From Dactylosporangium roseum (lineage in GTDB: Bacteria; Actinomycetota; Actinomycetes; Mycobacteriales; Micromonosporaceae), in assembly GCF_025264685.1 (NCBI RefSeq), contig NZ_CP073721.1, forward strand, positions 3,773,001 to 3,837,000: 64,000 nt of DNA, in the 5' to 3' direction. The translations under genes and the position numbers were made by a program. Below the pieces are notes generated by a model. That model did not search any database, was not told the DNA's origin, and saw only the letters and a list, made by a program, of their open reading frames with translations. Positions within the stretch are counted from its first letter, which is position 1; each line of letters begins with the position of its first letter. Below, piece by piece: positions 8,361 through 17,383 of the stretch.

Positions 8361-9248
8361 GTGAACGTCGCGTTGCTTGCCAACCCCACGGCCGGGAAGG
8401 GCCGGAAGGCGGCGCTGCTGCCCGTGGTCGTCGCGCGGTTGCGGGCCGAGGGGGCGGACGTTCGCGTCGTGGCTGCCCGTACCGTCGCGGAAATGGCCGA
8501 ACGGGCGCGGGAGGCCGTCGAGGGCGGCTCCGCCGTCGTGGCCATGGGCGGGGACGGGACGGTGCACCTCGGACTACAGGCCGTGGCCGGGACGGGGGTG
8601 CCCTTCGGGATCGTGCCCGCCGGCACCGGCAACGACTTCGCGGCACGGCTCGGGCTGCCGCCGGACCCGCTCGACGCCGCCCGTGCCATCGCCGTCGCGG
8701 TGCGGGACGGCACGACCCGGGCGATCGACCTCGCGCACGTGGCGGGGGCGGACGGGACCGAGGCCTGGTTCGGGGCGGTGCTCGCGGCCGGGTTCGACGC
8801 GTTCGTCAACGAGCGGGCCAACCGGATGCGCTGGCCGCGGGGGCCGCAACGGTACAACCGGGCGATCCTGGAGGAACTCCTGGCGTTGCGCGCCCGCCGG
8901 TACCGCATGGTGCTCGATGGCGCGCCCAGCGAGTTCGACTCGGTGCTCGTGGCGGTGGGGAACACGGAGAGCTACGGCGGGGGGTTCCGGATCGTCCCCG
9001 ACGCCGATCCCACCGACGGGCTGCTCGACGTCGTCGTGGCCGAGCCGATCGGCCGGCTGACACTGATGCGGCTGCGCCCGAAGGTGTTCTCGGGTGCGCA
9101 CGTGCTCGACCCGCGCGTGTCGACGTACCGGGCCAAGACCGTCGAGCTGGCGGGGGAGGGCGTCACGGTGTACGCGGACGGCGAGCGCATCTGCCCGCTC
9201 CCGGTGACGATCACCTGCGTACCGGCCGCCCTGTCCCTCCTGGCCTGA
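8361..9248 (+). CDS. Diacylglycerol/lipid kinase family protein (DAGK catalytic domain)
   Basis: 295 residues. The ATP-binding GGDGT motif is at residues 63-67 and PAGTGNDFA at 86-94, both hallmarks of the DAGK/YegS/sphingosine-kinase fold. The N-terminal NPTAGKG phosphate-binding segment and the C-terminal beta-sandwich (SYGGGFRIVPDADPTDGLLDV) are intact. Members phosphorylate a lipid or sugar-lipid hydroxyl at the membrane face; the substrate here is unknown. It is a single-gene transcription unit between the tatC terminator and palindrome copy 1. Confidence 0.9.
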   Translation: MNVALLANPTAGKGRKAALLPVVVARLRAEGADVRVVAARTVAEMAERAREAVEGGSAVVAMGGDGTVHLGLQAVAGTGVPFGIVPAGTGNDFAARLGLPPDPLDAARAIAVAVRDGTTRAIDLAHVAGADGTEAWFGAVLAAGFDAFVNERANRMRWPRGPQRYNRAILEELLALRARRYRMVLDGAPSEFDSVLVAVGNTESYGGGFRIVPDADPTDGLLDVVVAEPIGRLTLMRLRPKVFSGAHVLDPRVSTYRAKTVELAGEGVTVYADGERICPLPVTITCVPAALSLLA

Positions 9249-9263
9249 TCCCCCTCCCCCGGG

Positions 9264-9343
9264 GCGTTGATCTTGCAGTTGTGGTGCTGGACAAACCGGG
9301 ACATCCGGGGAGTGTCGCGGCACCACAACTGCAAGATCAACGC
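9264..9343. repeat. 80-bp dispersed palindromic element, copy 1
   Basis: Two 24-nt arms (9264-9287 and 9320-9343) are perfect reverse complements around a 32-nt centre that itself has a short GACA/TGTC pairing. The copy sits 15 nt after the lipid kinase stop and 27 nt from the convergent hsp20 stop. Similar elements occur at 17275, 53618 and 56999. A bidirectional terminator or a non-autonomous mobile repeat are both possible. Confidence 0.85.
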
Positions 9344-9370
9344 GGGAAACGGGGTAAAGGGGTAAAAGGG

Positions 9371-9745
9371 TCAGGCGGCGTTTTTGATGCGGATGGTCAC
9401 GCCGGTGGGTGAGGGCTCCGTCTCGACGTCGGACTGGTCGACGCCGTCCGGCAGCGAGAAGCTCCGGGCGAACGAGCTGGAGCTCGACGAGCTCGACGAG
9501 AAGTGCACACCACCCTGGTCGAAGCTGTCCGACGTGTTGCTGCCGCTCCGGCCCCGGACGGTCAGGGTTCCGCCGGCGACCCGCACGTCGACGTCCGACG
9601 GGTCGATGCCGTCGACGGTGATGACCAGGTCGTCGCCGTCGGTGCTGGTCCGCACCGACGTGGAGTGCGCGTGCTGGGCGGCGTTGCCGACCTCGTTCTC
9701 GATGCGAGCCAGGGCGCTCGCGGGGTCCCAACGGCTCAAGGGCAT
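9371..9745 (-). CDS. Hsp20/alpha-crystallin family small heat-shock protein
   Basis: 124 residues. The alpha-crystallin domain covers roughly residues 28-118: TDGDDLVITVDGIDPSDVDVRV, then GGTLTVRGR, and the closing I-x-I (IRI) near the C-terminus. An unusual nine-Ser run (residues about 83-91) sits where the beta5-beta6 loop lies. It would act as an ATP-independent holdase in the cytoplasm. A strong GGAGG lies 7 nt upstream of the ATG, unlike the many leaderless neighbours. I found no HAIR-type HspR site or CIRCE element upstream. Confidence 0.87.
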   Translation of the reverse strand: MPLSRWDPASALARIENEVGNAAQHAHSTSVRTSTDGDDLVITVDGIDPSDVDVRVAGGTLTVRGRSGSNTSDSFDQGGVHFSSSSSSSSSFARSFSLPDGVDQSDVETEPSPTGVTIRIKNAA

Positions 9746-9867
9746 GACGTACCTCCGGAAATCGCTGTAGTGGTCCCTGCACTGTCACCCGGGGGAAGGG
9801 AACCGACAAGAACAGAGGCGGTGTTGCGACACTGTTTCCCGGGGGCGGTCGTTTCCACACCTGGCCC

Positions 9868-10575
9868 CTACAGCAGCCGGAGGACGGCTCCCAGCCCGTG
9901 AACCTCGCCAGGTTCACTCTCCGGGAGGACAAGGACACTGCACCCGGCCGCCGCCGCGCCCGCGTCCGCCGGGGTGTCGCCGACCATCAGCGCCCGTTCC
10001 GGATCGACCCGCAGTGCGGCGCACGCCTTGTGGAAGATCGCCGGGTCGGGCTTGGTCCGGCCGATCTCGTAGGACAGCACGAACTCGTCGACGAGGTCGG
10101 CGAGGCCCAGCTCACCGGCGAGGTCGCGCAGGTCGAAGCCGATGTTGCTGACGACCGCCACCGGCACCCCGGCGGCCCGCAGCGCCCGCAGGGTGGGCAG
10201 CGTGTCGGCGTAGAGCTCCCAGCCGTCGGCGGCCAGCACCCGGTCGTACAGGGCCGGGGCGAGGCCGGCGTCGACGGCGGCCGCCAGCCCCTCGTACGCG
10301 GCCCGGTGCGCCTGCTGGGAGAGGTCCCGGTCCGCCCACACCTCGGCAAGGTGCGGCGGCACCCGGTGCGGCTTCGGCCCGCCGGCCCGCCCGGCCGTGG
10401 TGAGCCGGTCGGCGAGGACCGTCGCCCTGCCCCGGTCCAGCGTGGTGCCGAGGGTCTGCGCCGCCTTCGTCACCCAGCGGACCGGGTCCTCCACCTGCGC
10501 GAGCGTCCCGTGGAAGTCCAGGAGCACCGCCTCGATCGGTCGTCGGAAGAAGTGTGGCTGAGCGCTTTCCGGCAC
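9868..10575 (-). CDS. HAD-superfamily hydrolase, subfamily IA, with a DxH motif I
   Basis: 235 residues from the GTG at 10575. The order is motif I LLDFHGTL, an alpha-helical cap, motif II VSNIGFD, motif III Lys in EIGRTKPDPAIF, and motif IV MVGDTPADAGAA. The second Asp of the usual DxDGT is replaced by His (DFHGT). In HAD phosphatases that Asp is the general acid/base, so activity may be altered or of another type. Everything else looks intact. The gene diverges from helY, with the two starts 54 nt apart. Confidence 0.82.
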   Translation of the reverse strand: MPESAQPHFFRRPIEAVLLDFHGTLAQVEDPVRWVTKAAQTLGTTLDRGRATVLADRLTTAGRAGGPKPHRVPPHLAEVWADRDLSQQAHRAAYEGLAAAVDAGLAPALYDRVLAADGWELYADTLPTLRALRAAGVPVAVVSNIGFDLRDLAGELGLADLVDEFVLSYEIGRTKPDPAIFHKACAALRVDPERALMVGDTPADAGAAAAGCSVLVLPESEPGEVHGLGAVLRLL

Positions 10576-10616
10576 GCCAGCACCATACCCATGCGCGGAT
10601 CCGGGGATTCTTCGCC

Positions 10617-10622
10617 TAGCCT
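10617..10622 (+). promoter_or_regulatory. -10 hexamer TAGCCT of helY
   Basis: TAGCCT ends 7 nt before the helY GTG, a leaderless arrangement. Confidence 0.5.
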
Positions 10623-10629
10623 TGGGGAT

Positions 10630-13413
10630 GTGAGCGGTACCGAGGAAGTGGACCTCAGCCCAGCCGACCGGTACCAGGCGGCCCGCCTGCGGGCGGAGCG
10701 GGCGGCACGGCACCCGGCACTGGCGGAGTTCGTCGAGGAGATCGACTTCACCCTCGACCCGTTCCAGGCCGAGTCCTGCGAGGCGCTCGAGCGCGGGGCC
10801 GGCGTGCTGGTGTGCGCGCCGACGGGCGCCGGCAAGACCGTCGTCGGTGAGTTCGCCGTGCACCTGGCACTGCGCCAGGGCCGCAAGTGCTTCTACACCA
10901 CGCCGATCAAGGCGCTGTCGAACCAGAAGTACAACGACCTCGTCGAGCGGCACGGCCCCGCGCGGGTCGGCCTGCTGACCGGCGACAACGCGATCAACGG
11001 CGACGCGCCCGTGGTGGTCATGACCACCGAGGTGCTGCGCAACATGCTGTACTCCGGCTCGTCCGCCCTCCAGGGGCTGTCCTACGTCGTGATGGACGAG
11101 GTGCACTACCTCGCCGACCGCTTCCGCGGCGCGGTGTGGGAGGAGGTGATCATCCACCTGCCCGAGTCGGTGACGCTGGTGTCGCTGTCGGCCACGGTGT
11201 CGAACGCCGAGGAGTTCGCCGACTGGCTCGTCACCGTCCGCGGCGAGACGACCGTGGTGGTCAGCGAGCACCGGCCCGTACCGCTGTGGCAGCACATGCT
11301 CGTGGGCAAGCGGATGTTCGACCTCTTCCACGACGCCGAGGCGGCGCAGAAGCACGACGTGCATCCCGAGCTGCTGCGCTACACCCGCGAGATGCTGCGC
11401 CGGCTGGAGAGCTCCGGCGACTTCCGCGGCCGTGGCCGGACCCGCAGGTTCGCCGGCCCCTACCGCCCGGAGATCGTGGAGCGGCTCGACAACGAGGCGC
11501 TGCTCCCGGCGATCCTGTTCATCTTCAGCCGCGCCGGCTGCGACGCCGCCGTGCAGCAGTGCCTCGCCGCCGGGCTGCGCCTCACCGGGCCCGACGAGCG
11601 GGCCGAGATCCGCGCCGTCGTCGAGTCGCGCACCAAGCACATCCCGGCCGAGGACCTCCAGGTGCTCGGGTACTGGGAATGGCTCGACGGCCTCGAGCGG
11701 GGCCTCGCCGCGCACCACGCGGGCATGCTGCCGGCCTTCAAGGAGGTCGTCGAGGAGCTGTTCGTCCGGGGGCTGGTGAAGGCGGTCTTCGCGACCGAGA
11801 CCCTCGCCCTGGGCATCAACATGCCGGCCCGCTGCGTGGTGCTGGAGCGGCTCGTCAAGTTCAACGGCGAGGCGCACGTCGACCTGACCCCGGGGGAGTA
11901 CACGCAGTTGACCGGCCGGGCCGGCCGCCGCGGCATCGACGTCGAGGGCCACGCCGTGGTCGTCTGGCAGCCCGAGGTCGACCCCCGCCACGTCGCCGGG
12001 CTCGCCTCCACCCGCACGTATCCGCTGAAGTCCAGCTTCCGCCCGTCGTACAACATGGCGGTCAACCTCGTCGGCGGCGTCGGCACCGCCGCGGCGCGGG
12101 AGCTGCTGGAGAGCTCCTTCGCCCAGTTCCAGGCCGACCGCTCGGTCGTCGGCCTCGCCCGGCAGGTGCAGCGCAACCTCGACACCATGGCGACCTACAG
12201 CCGGGAGATGGCCTGCCATCTCGGGGATTTCCAGGAGTACTTCGGGATCCGTGTCTCGATCGCCGAGCGCGAACGGGCGATCGCCCGGCTGGGTGCCCAG
12301 CAGCGGCGGGCGGCGGCCATGGAGTCCCTGGAGAGGCTGCGGCCCGGCGACGTCATCCGGGTGCCCGCCGGGCGCCGCTCCGGTCTGGCCATCGTCATCG
12401 ACCCGGGCACCGGCGGCCGCAGCTTCGGCGAGCCCCGGCCCCTGGTGCTCACCGAGGACCGCTGGGCCGGGCGCATCTCCGCCGGCGACTTCACCAGCCC
12501 CGCCGAGCCCCTCGGGCGGGTGCGGGTGCCGAAGCAGTTCAACTACCGCTCCGCGCAGGACCGGCGGGACCTCGCCGCGCAACTGCACCGGCTCGACCTC
12601 GACCCGGCCGCGCGGCAGTCGGGCCGGGGCCCGCGGAGCCGGTCCCGCAACGTCGCCGCGACCGACGACCACGAGCTTGAGTCGCTGCGGTCCGCGCTGC
12701 GCCGCCACTCCTGCCACCGCTGCCCGGACCGGGAGGAGCACGCCCGCTGGGCCGAGCGGCGTCACCGCCTGGAGCGCGACACGGAGGCCCTGCGGGGCAA
12801 GGTGGCCAGCCGGACAGGGTCGCTCGCCCGGACCTTCGACCGGGTCTGCGGCCTGCTCACCGACCGCGGCTACCTGACGCCGGAGGGGACCGTCACCGCC
12901 GCCGGCCGGACGCTCGCCCGCATCTGGAACGAGACCGACCTCCTGGTCGCCGAGTGCCTGCGTCGCGGGGTGTGGGACAAGCTCGGCCCCGGCGAGCTCG
13001 CCGCCGCCGTGAGCGTGCTGGTGTACGAGGCGCGCCGCGAGGCGGAGGACCGCGCGTCCATCCCGCGCGGCGACGTCTCCGACGCCGTCGACGCGACGCT
13101 CAAGCTGTGGGCCGATCTCCGCGACGACGAGGACTCGCGGGGGTTGCAGTTGACCCGTGAGCTCGACCTCGGGTTCGTGTGGCCGGTGTACCGGTGGGCA
13201 CGCGGCGAGTCGCTGACCAAGGTGCTCGGCAGCGTGCACGGCATCGACGGCGACATGCCGGCCGGCGACTTCGTGCGCTGGTCCCGCCAGGTGCTCGACC
13301 TTCTGGATCAGCTCACCGACGCGACCGGCGTGCCCGAGCCGGTCCGCCGCACCGCACGGCAGGCGATGACGGCGATGACACGTGGCGTACTGGCGTATAG
13401 CGTGATGTTCTGA
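10630..13413 (+). CDS. helY: SKI2/MTR4-like DEAD-box helicase HelY
   Basis: 927 residues, close to mycobacterial HelY. Motif I CAPTGAGKT is at residues 62-70, TPIKALSNQK near 91-100, motif II DEVH at 156-159, the SAT motif VSLSATVSN near 180, ALGINMPARCVV near 395, and motif VI QLTGRAGRRGID near 427. A winged-helix/arch-type C-terminal region follows. SKI2-type enzymes unwind structured RNA or RNA/DNA using ATP. helY follows tatC in mycobacteria too; here the lipid kinase, hsp20 and HAD genes lie between. The start is the GTG supported by TAGCCT. Confidence 0.94.
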   Translation: MSGTEEVDLSPADRYQAARLRAERAARHPALAEFVEEIDFTLDPFQAESCEALERGAGVLVCAPTGAGKTVVGEFAVHLALRQGRKCFYTTPIKALSNQKYNDLVERHGPARVGLLTGDNAINGDAPVVVMTTEVLRNMLYSGSSALQGLSYVVMDEVHYLADRFRGAVWEEVIIHLPESVTLVSLSATVSNAEEFADWLVTVRGETTVVVSEHRPVPLWQHMLVGKRMFDLFHDAEAAQKHDVHPELLRYTREMLRRLESSGDFRGRGRTRRFAGPYRPEIVERLDNEALLPAILFIFSRAGCDAAVQQCLAAGLRLTGPDERAEIRAVVESRTKHIPAEDLQVLGYWEWLDGLERGLAAHHAGMLPAFKEVVEELFVRGLVKAVFATETLALGINMPARCVVLERLVKFNGEAHVDLTPGEYTQLTGRAGRRGIDVEGHAVVVWQPEVDPRHVAGLASTRTYPLKSSFRPSYNMAVNLVGGVGTAAARELLESSFAQFQADRSVVGLARQVQRNLDTMATYSREMACHLGDFQEYFGIRVSIAERERAIARLGAQQRRAAAMESLERLRPGDVIRVPAGRRSGLAIVIDPGTGGRSFGEPRPLVLTEDRWAGRISAGDFTSPAEPLGRVRVPKQFNYRSAQDRRDLAAQLHRLDLDPAARQSGRGPRSRSRNVAATDDHELESLRSALRRHSCHRCPDREEHARWAERRHRLERDTEALRGKVASRTGSLARTFDRVCGLLTDRGYLTPEGTVTAAGRTLARIWNETDLLVAECLRRGVWDKLGPGELAAAVSVLVYEARREAEDRASIPRGDVSDAVDATLKLWADLRDDEDSRGLQLTRELDLGFVWPVYRWARGESLTKVLGSVHGIDGDMPAGDFVRWSRQVLDLLDQLTDATGVPEPVRRTARQAMTAMTRGVLAYSVMF

Positions 13414-13522
13414 TCACTGAGTGAATTTTCATCGACGGGATTAGGCGAATGTCGTTCGGATCCGCGATGATGCTCACGCCGGTTGATGCCGGCTGTGCTG
13501 CTGTCGGCGTGGGAGGGCATTC

Positions 13523-14485
13523 GTGGGCGAGCTGCACCATTTCACGTACGGCGCGATCACGCCGATTTTCGCCTTCGCGATGTCCTTTCTCGGCTGCCTG
13601 CTCGGTCTGGTCAGCACGGCGCGAGCCCGGGCCGCGACCGACACCCGGCGCCGGGCCTGGCTGCTCGTGCTCGCCGCGTGGGCGATCGGCGGCACCGGCA
13701 TCTGGGTCATGCACTTCATGGCCATGGTCGGCTTCAGCGTCACCGGCTCGCCGTTGCGGTATGACGTGCCCATCACGATCGCCAGCTTCTTCATCGCCGT
13801 CGTGACCGTCGGCGTCGGCCTGTTCATCGTCGGCCTCGGCAAGCGGTCGATGTGGAAGGTGCTCGTCGGCGGCCCGATCACCGGCGTGTCCGTCGCGTTC
13901 ATGCACTACACGGGCATGGCCGCGATGCGGATCAACGGCTCGTTCGAGTACGACACCCTCCTCTATCTGACGTCCTACGCGATCGCCGTGGTCGCCGCGA
14001 CGGTGGCGTTGTGGTTCACCGTGGTGGTCCGCGGCATCCCGGCGACGATCGCCGCCGCGGCCGTCATGGGCGTCGCCGTCTGCGGCATGCACTACACCGG
14101 CATGGCGGCCATGCACGTCCACCTGTCCAGCACGATCGACACGGTCCCCGGCGTCGACGTCAACTGGTTCCTGGCCCCGATCGTGCTGTTCGTCCTGGTC
14201 GTGGTGATCGCCCTGGCCAGCGCGGTGATGGCGGTGCCGTCGGAGCGCGAGCAGGCCGAGGCCGACGCGGTCCGCGAGAAGATCGCCGCCGGTCAGACCC
14301 TCCACTCCGGCGGCCCGGTCTTCGGCGGCCCGACCAGCACGTCCGGCGGCCTGTCCGGCGACAACCCCACCAGCGGCAACGCCACGCTCCCGCCGCACCC
14401 CAACGGCGGCGGCAAGGCCGCTCAGGCGTTCGCGGCTCGTGCCGCGAACGGCGTCGCCGACGCCCGCCGCCAGCGCGGCCGCTGA
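13523..14485 (+). CDS. MHYT-domain integral membrane protein
   Basis: 320 residues with about seven membrane helices. Three MHYT-type motifs are visible: WVMHFMAMVGF (near residue 62), FMHYTGMAAM (near 128) and GMHYTGMAAM (near 190). MHYT domains are predicted to bind copper, oxygen, CO or NO through Met and His. They are usually fused to GGDEF, EAL or kinase domains, but this one ends in a 90-residue Gly/Ser/Pro-rich tail with no catalytic domain. It may therefore signal through a partner. GTG start with a good GGGAGGG Shine-Dalgarno. Confidence 0.9.
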   Translation: MGELHHFTYGAITPIFAFAMSFLGCLLGLVSTARARAATDTRRRAWLLVLAAWAIGGTGIWVMHFMAMVGFSVTGSPLRYDVPITIASFFIAVVTVGVGLFIVGLGKRSMWKVLVGGPITGVSVAFMHYTGMAAMRINGSFEYDTLLYLTSYAIAVVAATVALWFTVVVRGIPATIAAAAVMGVAVCGMHYTGMAAMHVHLSSTIDTVPGVDVNWFLAPIVLFVLVVVIALASAVMAVPSEREQAEADAVREKIAAGQTLHSGGPVFGGPTSTSGGLSGDNPTSGNATLPPHPNGGGKAAQAFAARAANGVADARRQRGR

Positions 14486-14600
14486 CCGCCGCCGGCCACG
14501 GCCTCGACCCTTCCGCGTGGTTCGTCCGTTTTGGGCTGTGCATCCCGTGTGGGAGGGGCTGGAGCGGCGGCCGGCGCGCCGTACGGGAGCAGCGCAGAAG

Positions 14601-14629
14601 TTGCGAGCCGACCGACATGTCCGTATAAG
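14601..14629 (+). promoter_or_regulatory. Candidate sigma-70-type promoter upstream of glgP
   Basis: TTGCGA (14601-14606) and TATAAG (14624-14629) are separated by 17 bp. The start would lie about 100 nt before the glgP GTG. Confidence 0.45.
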
Positions 14630-14736
14630 GTCGGTAAGACAGGTGAAGTGCCTACCCGGCGCGGTGGCCAGGGTCGAGTGTCGCGGTATGCCCGTGATGT
14701 CCTGACCCGGGGGAACGGGGAGGAGATACTGAGCAC

Positions 14737-17214
14737 GTGACCGAAGCCCGGTCCCGGCCCGAGATGCGCACCGTCGGCGGGACGCTCGAGGACTTTGAGC
14801 GGGACCTCATCAGCAACCTGTACTACCAGCGTGGCACCACCGTCGAGTCCGCCAGCGGTCCCGACGCCTACCACACCCTCGCCGTCACCGTGCGGGACCG
14901 GCTCGTCGACCGGTACGCCCGCACCGCCGCCGCGCACTACGCCGCCAACCCCCGGTTCGTGTACTACCTGTCCGCCGAGTATCTGCTGGGGCGGCAACTG
15001 CGGCAGAACCTCCTCTACACCGGCACCGAGCCGTGGCTGCGGCCGGTCGCCGAGGATCTCGGGGCGCCGCTGGAGGAGCTCGAGGCGTACGACGTCGAGC
15101 CCGGCCTCGGCAACGGGGGCCTTGGGCGGCTGGCGGCGTGCCTGCTCGACTCGATGGCGACGCTCGACATCCCCGCCGTCGGCTACGGCATCAGGTACGA
15201 GTTCGGCATCTTCAAGCAGGCGTTCCGCGACGGCGCGCAGGTCGAGCGGCCCGACGACTGGACGTTCTACGGCAACCCGTGGGAGTTCCCGGCGCCGGAC
15301 GACCGGCAGGTCGTCGGCTTCTACGGCACCACCGCCCGGTCCCTCGACGACCCCACCGGCCTGCGCCGGCAGTGGACGCCCGGCGAGACCGTCCGCGGCG
15401 AGCCCAGCCACATGCTCGTCCCGGGCTTCGGGACGCAGACGGTCAACATGATCCGGCTGTGGCGGGCGAGGGCGAGCCGTGAGTCGTTCGACCTGAGCCG
15501 CTTCAGCGCCGGGCAGTACAAGGAGGCCGTCGAGGACATCGTGCGGGCCGAGAACATCAGCAAGGTGCTGTACCCCGACGACAGCACCGAACAGGGCCGC
15601 GAGCTGCGCCTGAAGCAGCAGTACTTCCTCGTCGCCTGCTCGCTGCGGGACATCATCCGCCGGTACCGGCTGCGCAACACCGGCTGGGACGCGTTCCCGG
15701 CGAAGGTCGTCGTCCAGCTCAACGACACCCACCCGGTCATGGCGATCACCGAGCTGATGCGGCTGCTCGTCGACGTGTACCGGGTCGACTGGGACCTGGC
15801 CTGGTCGATCACCCGCCGCACGTTCAACTACACGTGCCACACGTTGCTGCCGGAGGCCCTGGAGACCTGGCCGGTCGCGCTGCTGGAGCGGCTCCTGCCC
15901 CGGCACCTGGAGATCATCTACTCGATCAACCACTTCTTCCTGCAAGAGGTCGCGGCGACGTACCCCGGCGACGTCGACAAGCTGCGCCGGCTGTCGATCA
16001 TCGAGGAGGGCCCGGAGCGGCGGGTCCGGATGGCGCACCTCGCGGTCGTCGGCAGCACCGCGGTCAACGGCGTCGCCGAGCTGCACACGCGGCTGCTCAC
16101 CGCGACGACGCTGCGCGACTTCGCCGAGCTGTGGCCGTACAAGTTCCACAACGTCACCAACGGCGTCACCCCGCGCCGGTTCATCCGGCTCGCCAACCCG
16201 CGGCTGTCGGCCCTCATCACCGACCGGCTCGGTGACGAGGGCTGGCTCACCGACCTCGAGCGCCTGGAGCGGCTCGGTGACGCGGTCGACGACCCGGAGT
16301 TCCTGGCGCGCTGGCGGGAGGCGAAGCGGCAGAACAAGGTCGACCTCGCGCGGCACGTGGAGCGGTCGACCGGCGTCGTCATCGACCCCGAGGCGATGTG
16401 CGACGTGATGATCAAGCGGTTCCACGAGTACAAGCGGCAGCATCTCAAGCTGCTCCACGTGATCACGCTGTTCAACCGGATCCGCGAGAACCCCGACCTC
16501 GACGTCGTGCCGCGCACCGTGCTCTTCGGCGGCAAGGCGGCACCCGGCTACCACGCGATGAAGCTGCTGATCCACCTGGTCAACGCGGTCGCCGAGGCCG
16601 TCGACACCGACCCGGTGGTCTCCCGGCGGCTCAAGGTCGTGCTGGTGCCCGACTACAACGTCACCAAGGCGCAGTTCATCATCCCGGCGGCCGACCTGTC
16701 CGAGCAGATCTCCCTCGCCGGCAAGGAGGCGTCCGGCACGGGCAACATGAAGCTCGCCCTCAACGGCGCGGTCACGATCGGCACGCTCGACGGCGCGAAC
16801 ATCGAGATCCGCGACCGGGTCGGCGCGGAGAACTTCTTCCTGTTCGGGCTCGACACCGCCGAGGCGGCCGACCTGCGCCACCACTACCGGCCGCGGGCGT
16901 TCTACGAGCAGGACCCCGAGCTGCGCGCGGCCGTGGACGCGATCGCCTCCGGTGTCTTCGCCAAGGGCGACCGCGCCCTCTTCGCGCCGGTCGTCGACGC
17001 GATGCTCGGCCGTGACGAGTACCTGGCCCTGGCCGACTACCGCTCCTACGTCGACTGCCAGGAGGCGGTCGACGAGGCGTGGCGCGACCAGGACCGCTGG
17101 ACCCGCATGTCGGTGCTCAACTCGGCCCGGAGCGGCTTCTTCTCCTCCGACCGCACCGCCCGCGACTACTGCGACCTGATCTGGCGAGTCGAACCGGTCC
17201 CCGTCCCGTCCTAG
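14737..17214 (+). CDS. glgP: Glycogen/alpha-glucan phosphorylase
   Basis: 825 residues, standard for GT35 phosphorylases. It releases glucose-1-phosphate from the non-reducing ends of glycogen-type glucans using phosphate and PLP. The PLP lysine is in [12 protein letters not shown] (Lys672). [48 protein letters not shown] and [13 protein letters not shown] are further signatures. The GTG start has a strong GGGGAGGAGA upstream. It is monocistronic and ends before palindrome copy 2. It is the degradative partner of the glgE/glgB/glgC/glgA cluster 20 kb away. Confidence 0.96.
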   Translation: MTEARSRPEMRTVGGTLEDFERDLISNLYYQRGTTVESASGPDAYHTLAVTVRDRLVDRYARTAAAHYAANPRFVYYLSAEYLLGRQLRQNLLYTGTEPWLRPVAEDLGAPLEELEAYDVEPGLGNGGLGRLAACLLDSMATLDIPAVGYGIRYEFGIFKQAFRDGAQVERPDDWTFYGNPWEFPAPDDRQVVGFYGTTARSLDDPTGLRRQWTPGETVRGEPSHMLVPGFGTQTVNMIRLWRARASRESFDLSRFSAGQYKEAVEDIVRAENISKVLYPDDSTEQGRELRLKQQYFLVACSLRDIIRRYRLRNTGWDAFPAKVVVQLNDTHPVMAITELMRLLVDVYRVDWDLAWSITRRTFNYTCHTLLPEALETWPVALLERLLPRHLEIIYSINHFFLQEVAATYPGDVDKLRRLSIIEEGPERRVRMAHLAVVGSTAVNGVAELHTRLLTATTLRDFAELWPYKFHNVTNGVTPRRFIRLANPRLSALITDRLGDEGWLTDLERLERLGDAVDDPEFLARWREAKRQNKVDLARHVERSTGVVIDPEAMCDVMIKRFHEYKRQHLKLLHVITLFNRIRENPDLDVVPRTVLFGGKAAPGYHAMKLLIHLVNAVAEAVDTDPVVSRRLKVVLVPDYNVTKAQFIIPAADLSEQISLAGKEASGTGNMKLALNGAVTIGTLDGANIEIRDRVGAENFFLFGLDTAEAADLRHHYRPRAFYEQDPELRAAVDAIASGVFAKGDRALFAPVVDAMLGRDEYLALADYRSYVDCQEAVDEAWRDQDRWTRMSVLNSARSGFFSSDRTARDYCDLIWRVEPVPVPS

Positions 17215-17274
17215 CCCCGCCACCCACCCCCGCGCCCCACTCCACCCCCGCGCCCGCGCCCCGCGCCTCACCCT

Positions 17275-17354
17275 GCGTTGATCATGCAGTTGTGGTGCCT
17301 GACAAACCCGGACATCGTGGGAGTGTCCTGGCACCACAACTGCATGATCAACGC
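17275..17354. repeat. 80-bp dispersed palindromic element, copy 2
   Basis: The layout matches copy 1, but the left arm has GATCATGCAG instead of GATCTTGCAG and the right arm has the matching CTGCATGATC. The double change keeps the pairing. Flanking sequence extends the stem imperfectly outward (about 17257-17372). It lies between the convergent glgP and oxidoreductase-methyltransferase genes. Confidence 0.85.
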
Positions 17355-17383
17355 AGGGGTGAGGCGCGGGGCTGGGGTGAGGG

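Noticed and set aside
9868..13239. An 1123-codon minus-strand frame across helY
   Set aside because: Only the C-terminal 235 codons match a family (HAD hydrolase). The remainder is antisense to helY.
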